Assembly (NCBI RefSeq): GCF_036588685.1
Contig: NC_086380.1
Span: 36,656,692-36,720,691, forward strand
Direction: 5' to 3'
Origin: Mytilus trossulus
Taxonomy: Eukaryota > Mollusca > Bivalvia > Mytilida > Mytilidae
Length of the DNA stretch: 64,000 nucleotides
Positions 58,330 through 64,000 of this stretch are shown piece by piece. The first letter of the stretch is position 1; each line of letters starts with the position of its first letter. The notes beneath the pieces are model-generated. The model did no database searches. It worked only from the letters and a program-made list of their open reading frames with translations, and was not told the DNA's origin. The position numbers and the translations under genes were made by a program.

Positions 58330-58720
58330 AAACGAGAACTTCTAAGGAAGGACGAAAATAAGTTAGCAGAATGCTTTGACAGTACTGTCCACTCTATAGA
58401 AGTTGTTCTTTCACTAAATAAATCAAAATTTGGTGTTCACATTTATCCAAATGGACTTGAAATAAAGAATTCAATTAAAAGCGTTAAGTGAGCCTCATTC
58501 AGTGTCCAGAAATTGACAATAAGGTTCGGCTGAACATAGAACTTCATTAAATGATTTCAGATTCCCAATTGTGGAATAGCCATGTTATGTTGAGGTAGTA
58601 ACATTCCAACAAAACGGGTGCCATATGTTAATCTGCTTATCTTTCCTGAGCACATGAGATCAGTCTCAGTTTATAATCGGGTTTGTGTTTATCACTGTGT
58701 AGTTTTGTATGTTCTGTTTT
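58330..58720 (+). pseudogene. Penelope-like element fragment (second copy)
   Basis: After a frame break, the plus strand at about 58380-58490 encodes VVLSLNKSKFGVHIYPN, then LEIKNS and a stop, paralleling the fragment at 14.88 kb. The catalytic box is altered and several stops follow, so it is dead. Confidence 0.55.
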
Positions 58721-59258
58721 GTCTACTATTGTTTGACGGTTTTGTTAACAGTAAATGCGTCTGTTTTGTAATCGTGTTTTTGGATTAGTCGTTATCAGTT
58801 AATTTGCTATCTTCTTTTTCAAAGGTAACTTATACTGAGCCTTGATGTGCCTGTCGGGTGATACAAGCAAAGAAGTATACGCTTATTCTGCTGTCGAACC
58901 TTTCAAGCTCCGTTTGGAGTTTTTGATTTTTGATTTCGCTTTGCATATTTGATGGACTAATGAAAATTATTGATAGTATTATTATTTAAAACTCTGATTA
59001 AAAATCCATCACTATTACATTTTGTATTTACAAGAATTTGCATAATTAATTTGAGTTACGTCTCTTCGACAACATATATCGTTAATTGTCTTGTCTTTTT
59101 TTACATTCAAACGTATCAAAAGTGTTCATGTATCTGTCGTCACCTAGTTGTTTTCAGATATTTTTCATCACAAATTCTATTTGAAAAAAACACTTTTCTA
59201 TTGTTTTGTCAGATCCAGCTTTCTTGAATTGGGTATACAATGCTGAATTTACTAGTTC

Positions 59259-59947
59259 TTATATAGCTTGTGTAGTCGCCTGCAATAACTCATCATTAAT
59301 TATGTTACTTTCCGCTGTGCGCAGTTTTTTGTAATCGTTTTTTTCCGTCGGACTGCCTTTTTGTAGTGATTGATACACATGAGAATATTTGTAATCGGTT
59401 TCATCTTCATCAGACCCGGATGAACTTTCGAGACACTGATGTACTGTCACAGGTACTTTATACCCGTGCATATGTTCATGCCGAGTTTCTGTGACTTTGG
59501 AAGGATTGACAGATTTTATACTAAGCGGAACTATTACGTCTGATACGGAGAAACACGTTGGCATGTTATCTTTTTTGTGCAATTGTTGTTGTTGCGAATT
59601 TTCTTCGTCGTCTTCTGGTGCGAAAACAGGATACAGATAATCTGTATTAACAAATTCGTTGCTTCTTGTGATAAACGAATTTTCGTGAGGAATAAAGCAC
59701 ACAGCTTCCATTTTAGATGGATGTGATACCAAGCATAGACTTGGTGCGACATCATTAAAAATGTTATCGTCAATGTCATGATAGAAACCAGTATACGGAG
59801 AAGTTGTTGTTAATTCCACCACTACTTCTTCATTTTTAAGTCTTGATTTTCGCTTTCTGTAAGAACGCAATAAATGACTTGACGCAGTTATTATTATAGC
59901 TCCAGTTATACAAATTGTATACAATAGCCATTCTTTATTCGATGGTC
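59259..59947 (-). CDS. Last exon of a second single-pass receptor (membrane segment and long tail)
   Basis: The acceptor GTTATTGTAG lies just above 59947 on the minus strand, entry phase 1. About 229 residues follow to the stop at 59259. GPSNKEWLLYTICITGAIII marks a membrane segment, followed by a basic stop-transfer (RSYRKRKSRLK) and a long acidic, Ser-rich tail. The tail has several tyrosine motifs (PYTGFY, TDYLYPVF, YSHVYQSL), a Gln run (QQQQ) and an acidic SSSGSDEDETDY patch. The layout matches the last exon of the receptor at 12.5 kb but the sequence differs, so it is a different gene. Tyr-x-x-hydrophobic motifs suggest endocytic or kinase signalling (inference). The open frame upstream of 59947 is intron. 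Confidence 0.65.
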
Positions 59948-60002
59948 CTACAATAACGAAATTAATATATAATGGAAAGATATGTGAACATGATAAATTT
60001 TG

Positions 60003-60019
60003 CCCCCCCCCCCCCCCCC
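60003..60019. repeat. Run of 17 C
   Basis: A homopolymer of 17 cytosines (G on the minus strand) in the intron before the last exon of the second receptor. It is unusual in such AT-rich DNA and prone to length error. Confidence 0.9.
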
Positions 60020-60421
60020 AATAAAAAAACAATAAAAAAAAAAAATACGACTGCGTTTCACAATTGTGTATCATTCAGAATTTAAAAAAAAGGTTATTTA
60101 AACTGATAAGTCACTTTCGCAAGAAATTGTATAATAAATATATTTATTTTATTGGTTTCAATAAATTACATTGATTTCCCATTCAAATAAAAACCAATAA
60201 TTTCACATGTGAAATAAACGTGGTTATTTCACTCTCTGACGTCATACAACTATAGGCGTTGTCAAGACGTCGATAACGTCGGATCAAAACAAATTGTGAA
60301 TGCGTAGGAAAAAAATATAGTTCCTTACATTTTCTACATTAATTTCATAAAAAAAACATTAGCCAATGTAATAAAAAGTAAAACTAATCGCCGTATTTGA
60401 ATATCAAAAATAAGACAACTT

Positions 60422-60490
60422 GTGACCGAACGCCGCTATGGGTTAAACTCGTGCTGCACACTCGTTAAATCCATGCGTCGTTCGGTCACG
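60422..60490. repeat. Imperfect hairpin with 'actcgt' loop
   Basis: 'gtgaccgaacgccgctatgg' is mirrored by 'ccatgcgtcgttcggtcac'. The loop itself pairs (AACTCGTG... with ...CACTCGTT-like halves). Similar in style to the hairpins at 5.0, 50.9 and 61.2 kb. Confidence 0.65.
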
Positions 60491-60499
60491 CGTTGTCTT

Positions 60500-60960
60500 T
60501 TTTATGCCCTACCAACGATAGTAGAGGGGTATTATGTTTTCTGGTCTGTGCGTCCGTTCGTCCGTCTGTCTGTCCGTTCATCCGTCTGTCCCGCTTCAGG
60601 TTAAAGTTTTTGGTCAAGGTAGTTTTTGATGAAGCTGACGTCCAATCAACTGGAAACTTACTACACATGTTCCTTTTGATATGATCTTTCTAATTTTAAA
60701 GCCAAATTAGACTTTTGACCCCAATTTTACGGTCCACTGAACATAGTAAATGAAAGTGTTAGTTTCAGGTTAAAGATTTTGGTCAAGGTAGTCTTTTATA
60801 ATGTTAAGTCCAATCAACTTGAAACTTAGTACACATGTTCCCTATGGTATGATCTTTCTAATTGTAATGCTACATAAGACTTTTTACCCAATTTCACGGT
60901 CCATTGAGCATGGAAAATTATAGTGCGAGTGGGGCATCCGTGTACTTTGGACACATTCTT
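60500..60960 (+). repeat. Dispersed repeat, family B, long copy
   Basis: It contains 'atgccctaccaacgatagta', CGTCCGTCTGTC runs, and two copies of a module with 'ttaaagtttttggtcaaggt' and 'gatatgatctttctaatttt' (about 60600 and 60770). The frames SVRPSVCP-like on both strands come from the CGTC repeat. Confidence 0.75.
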
Positions 60961-61122
60961 GTTTGATATTCAAATACAGCGATTAGTTATACTTTAAATA
61001 TAACATTTTCTCTTATACCATGTGATTACTTAAAACTCGACATCATTCGGAGCTTTATTTCCATTTGAAATGATACGTAAATGTTCCTGAAAAAAAAGGT
61101 TTCAAAAAACACGTTAAGTTAT

Positions 61123-61302
61123 AGATATTTCATATCTTTTGGACAGTTTTGTGGTGTTTCGTAAATTATACCATAGCTTTTGTTGAAACTCCCGGCATTA
61201 ACCTCACGAGACGAAGTCGAGTGAGGTTGCCGAGGGGTTTCAACAAAAGCTATGGTATAATTTACGAAACACCACAAAACTGTCCAAAAAATATGAAATA
61301 TC
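61123..61302. repeat. Long hairpin, 51-bp perfect arms
   Basis: Arms 61139-61189 and 61237-61287 are exact inverse copies. The pairing continues imperfectly to 61123 and 61302. The loop has an inner stem (AACCTCAC with GTGAGGTT, 61200-61207 and 61221-61228) around 'gagacgaagtcga'. Confidence 0.85.
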
Positions 61303-61799
61303 TGTTTTAACCTATTGCATTCTTCGCTGTTAAAAATTGTGTATTTCACATATTTTTGTTTGTTTACATCGAAATTACTTTAATAAGAATCTGTAAAATA
61401 ACCCTTTTCGGACCTTTCACTTAAGGATCCGCCTACTTTTTAAAACTAGCACGGGCTTCAGAAACGGCGGGTATTCAGTTTGGAAAGATTTTTCGACAGT
61501 GGTGGATGCATCTTTACATTGGTGATGAAAAAAACTGTTAAAGATGTTCTGGATAAGGACACAAGAACTTTCTAGTACAGATTTCTGATATTTTGGAAGA
61601 TTGCCGCAATCCCAAACTTACATACAATTGAATTGCAAAGGGTAGGTTTTTTAATTTTATTATTTGTTTTCAAAATGCTCGAAATGTTTTATTTTTTTTA
61701 TATTAACTAATGATGTTAAGGAAATAAATTTCACAAGAATCTGTCTGAGAGTTTGTATGAATTATTCCACTTTTAACTTTAAACTAAAAGTCCATGAGG

Positions 61800-61975
61800 G
61801 AGGGTATGAGTAGGAGGGGTCCTGATTCCGCAATCCCGGGTTTAAAAACACGAAATCCCGTAATGCCGGGTTTCAAAAAAGAAAAAAAAAATTCCCGGAA
61901 CCCGAAAGAGTCAATTTCGAAATCCGAGCTTAAAACACCCGATCCCGGAGTCCCGATAAAGGTCATATCCTCTCT
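61800..61975. repeat. Short degenerate GC-rich direct repeats ('atcccggg')
   Basis: 'aatcccgggttt', 'aatcccgtaatgccgggttt', 'attcccggaacccg' and 'atcccggagtcccg' recur over about 170 bases. Overlapping frames on both strands are by-products. Confidence 0.5.
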
Positions 61976-61989
61976 TGCCAATTGCGTAC

Positions 61990-62560
61990 ATTAATTAAAT
62001 AGGATTTCAAAATGTTCTCGATAAAATTCATTGACATGCGACGATATAATTTAAAAAAAAAAAAGAAATCGCTCATTTAGAGTAACTTGACAAACGCTAT
62101 CTAATTTTAACGGCCAACATAGAGTAGCATCATTAAAAGTCTAGATGTCAGCAGTGTTTGGTAAAAGAAATCAATCTGCAATTTTTCAGATAATAAAAGA
62201 GGTAAATGTTTATTTTTTCGATTTTCAGTTGTAGTTCAACGAGCCAAGGTTGTATGCCAATTTTTAGCAAAATCTGCGACAGAGCCCTTTTACTGTTCCT
62301 TGACCTTAAAGTGGGGGAGGGGGTAAAGCAAGCAAACTTTTGAAAGTACTAATTAAAAGATTATTTGTTCACAATATTTAAAGTTCTTCAAAAGGGGCGT
62401 GCTGTGCTCCCTGTCGCCTCCATATCCAAAAAACTTGCCTTGCCAAACAAACGGTTAGATGTGATTCATGTAAATGTAGCTGTACTATGGAACCTATAGA
62501 AAGTTTGCCATTTAATAACCGAAAATCAACATATTTTTAAACCTTTTTTGTTTGTTCTGG
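61990..62560. other. Spacer with no gene seen
   Basis: No exon or recognised repeat could be supported. Confidence 0.35.
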
Positions 62561-62830
62561 GAGCGAATCTTGATTCATTTAAAATATAGGACAACAGAGT
62601 TGGTGTATGTGGGTTCGATTCCCACCCTAAGCAATCATTTATTTCAGCTGGTGCAAAGCGGGCAGTTTAGCTTAGTGGCCCCACACTAACTTTGTTGTTT
62701 CTATCAAAAAATTCAGGCGGCCGCGGCCAGGTGTCGACATTTTTTTTCTTTTGAATTCCTTAAACACCAAACCATGGTATAATTGTGAAAATTATACCAT
62801 GGATAGCTATGGTATAATTTTCGGTTATTG
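62560..62830. repeat. tRNA-like boxes and small hairpin
   Basis: A perfect B box within 'gtgggttcgattcccacc' (about 62607-62624) and an A-box-like TAGCTTAGTGG (about 62668-62678) occur in the wrong order for one tRNA, so this is at most a SINE remnant. At 62773-62803 'ccatggtataatt' pairs with 'aattataccatgg', and the adjacent 'agctatggtataatttt' also occurs in the 61.2 kb hairpin. Confidence 0.4.
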
Positions 62831-62995
62831 GGATTTATACTCGGGTTGCACTTTCATAGGTTACATTGTACAGCTATAGGTTAATGATGCTTTTATTCAT
62901 CTCCTTGTAATATAAACTTAATTTATCAATTGCAAGATACGTTGCCATTATTATGTATTACTAATAGATCTAAATAAATTGTTTTGTGTACCTAC

Positions 62996-63130
62996 CACTG
63001 TGACTTTTTTTTATTGTTGTCACCTCAATGATGATAGCTTCACTCGCATAACCAGTAGCAACTATATTTGTGACAGTGTTTTCTACAGATGTAACATCTA
63101 TAATAACATTAAGAAAACCTTGCAATTTTT
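62996..63130 (-). CDS. Possible penultimate exon of the second receptor
   Basis: On the minus strand an open reading (GFLNVIIDVTSVENTVTNI ... TTIKKSHS) ends at a good donor (GTAGGTAC) in phase 1, exactly the phase needed by the exon at 59947. The upstream boundary is unclear (AACAG or GCAAG, both with poor pyrimidine tracts), and the residues match no domain I know, so this is tentative. Confidence 0.35.
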
Positions 63131-63139
63131 TCTGTTTAG

Positions 63140-64000
63140 ATTTCACATGACAAACTTAGAATTTCGACTCTGGTGAGAAACAACAATCATACCATAGGCC
63201 AAAGTAAGAATATTCATACAATAGATATACGTTTTCTCCTGTTATCGTTCACATTATATATATTTGAAATTCCGTAGTTAATTCTTTTGAAAATTTCTAA
63301 ATAAATAACTTATGAATAGAAATGTTGTAGTTCTTTGACATGTTCATAAATTTTTATGGCATCCAATATATGATTTGTTTGTTGTGCGTAATGTGTAAAT
63401 GATAATTTTCAATGGATATTTAAAACCGATGTCTCATGTCGCATATTAAATAACATATACTTCAACTCTTCTGTTCAACGTACATTTTAACAGCCCTAAA
63501 TTCCCTACACTTCCCATCGGTTGTCCTTTGTTGCAAAACTACCTATAGAATCCAACTAAGTGATACTGCCTATAATATCAAATTAAGGGATACATGTATC
63601 TCTCTTTTTCAAAACTCTTATTCCTTGCTCGGCTTGGGCTATACTTTGTTTTGTTTTACCTTTGTTGTATTATAACTCTTGATCTCACTAATACGCTTTG
63701 CATTTTCCAATTTATTATACCTCAGGCAACTGAAGAGACAAAATGGTACCGTTAATGTTATTACTTCCGTTCGGTCGATGCGTCTGCTGGTTGACTGTTA
63801 GTCCCTGAGGATATCACCAGCCCATTAGCCAGTACTTCAGTACTGGTATAAAAGTTCTTTATTTCGTAATTAATGTTTGCAGTTACAAAATATTTATAAG
63901 TATTGTAAATTAATGAATGTAGTTCCGTCATGCAGAGCTCTGATTCCTTGCCCGACTTTGATTTTGTTTTGCCTTTGGAATTAAAGCTTTTAATCCCTTT
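63140..64000. other. AT-rich spacer to window end
   Basis: No exon or structured repeat was supported. Earlier exons of the second receptor, if any, may lie beyond the window. Confidence 0.35.

Noticed and set aside
60422-60684. Frames on both strands rich in VRPSVCP/RTDGRTD
   Set aside because: Come from the CGTCCGTCTGTC repeat of family B.
1-64000. CRISPR arrays, operons, ribosome binding sites
   Set aside because: The spliced gene structure shows eukaryotic nuclear DNA. The tandem repeats lack the repeat-spacer pattern.

Overview
The window looks like nuclear DNA of a marine bivalve, most likely a mussel (Mytilus-like). It is very AT-rich, and coding sequence appears only as short exons bounded by GT/AG splice sites and separated by repeat-filled introns. 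The spacers hold dispersed families I associate with mussels: the 'gattgccaatgagacaact / gtacggccttcaac' family, Penelope-like reverse transcriptase fragments, a tRNA-headed SINE, and 'gaccttgacctcattttcatgg' tandem repeats. No bacterial gene, CRISPR array or rRNA was seen. The species assignment is inference.

Layout. 1-2.7 kb: a decayed ORF and a SINE. 5.6-6.1 kb (minus): an intact 130-residue ORF with an ADP-ribosyltransferase-like R / I-S-T / E pattern, with duplicated putative 5' exons at 9.0-10.1 kb. 12.5-20.6 kb (minus): four phase-1 exons of an EGF-repeat single-pass receptor (MEGF/SREC-like), plus one dead EGF exon. 26.4-34.2 kb (minus): a complete eight-exon gene for an unrecognised 268-residue protein. 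34.35-52.0 kb (plus): a 14-exon gene (first coding exon only five bases) for an 810-residue protein resembling the Plavaka/CACTA (EnSpm) class of DDE transposases. 59.3-63.1 kb (minus): the last exon, and perhaps the penultimate one, of a second receptor-like gene.

The centrepiece is the divergent pair at 26-52 kb. The two start codons are 119 bases apart, with two copies of a 22-base direct repeat between them. Every exon junction joins in phase without a stop. About 1 kb beyond the 3' end of one gene and 4 kb beyond the 3' end of the other lie two dense arrays of the palindrome CATATG (12 copies in 207 bases; 16 copies in 270 bases). This is the layout expected of a very large (~31 kb) two-gene CACTA-type transposon, with a transposase, an accessory protein and subterminal binding arrays, or of a domesticated descendant. 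I could not find convincing terminal inverted repeats, so the boundaries are a hypothesis. The introns of the pair carry nested insertions: a hAT-type element with a perfect 8-base target duplication, a TA-flanked element, a TIR element with GTTCGC repeats, a palindromic ~0.8 kb family, long foldbacks and a 45-base tandem array.
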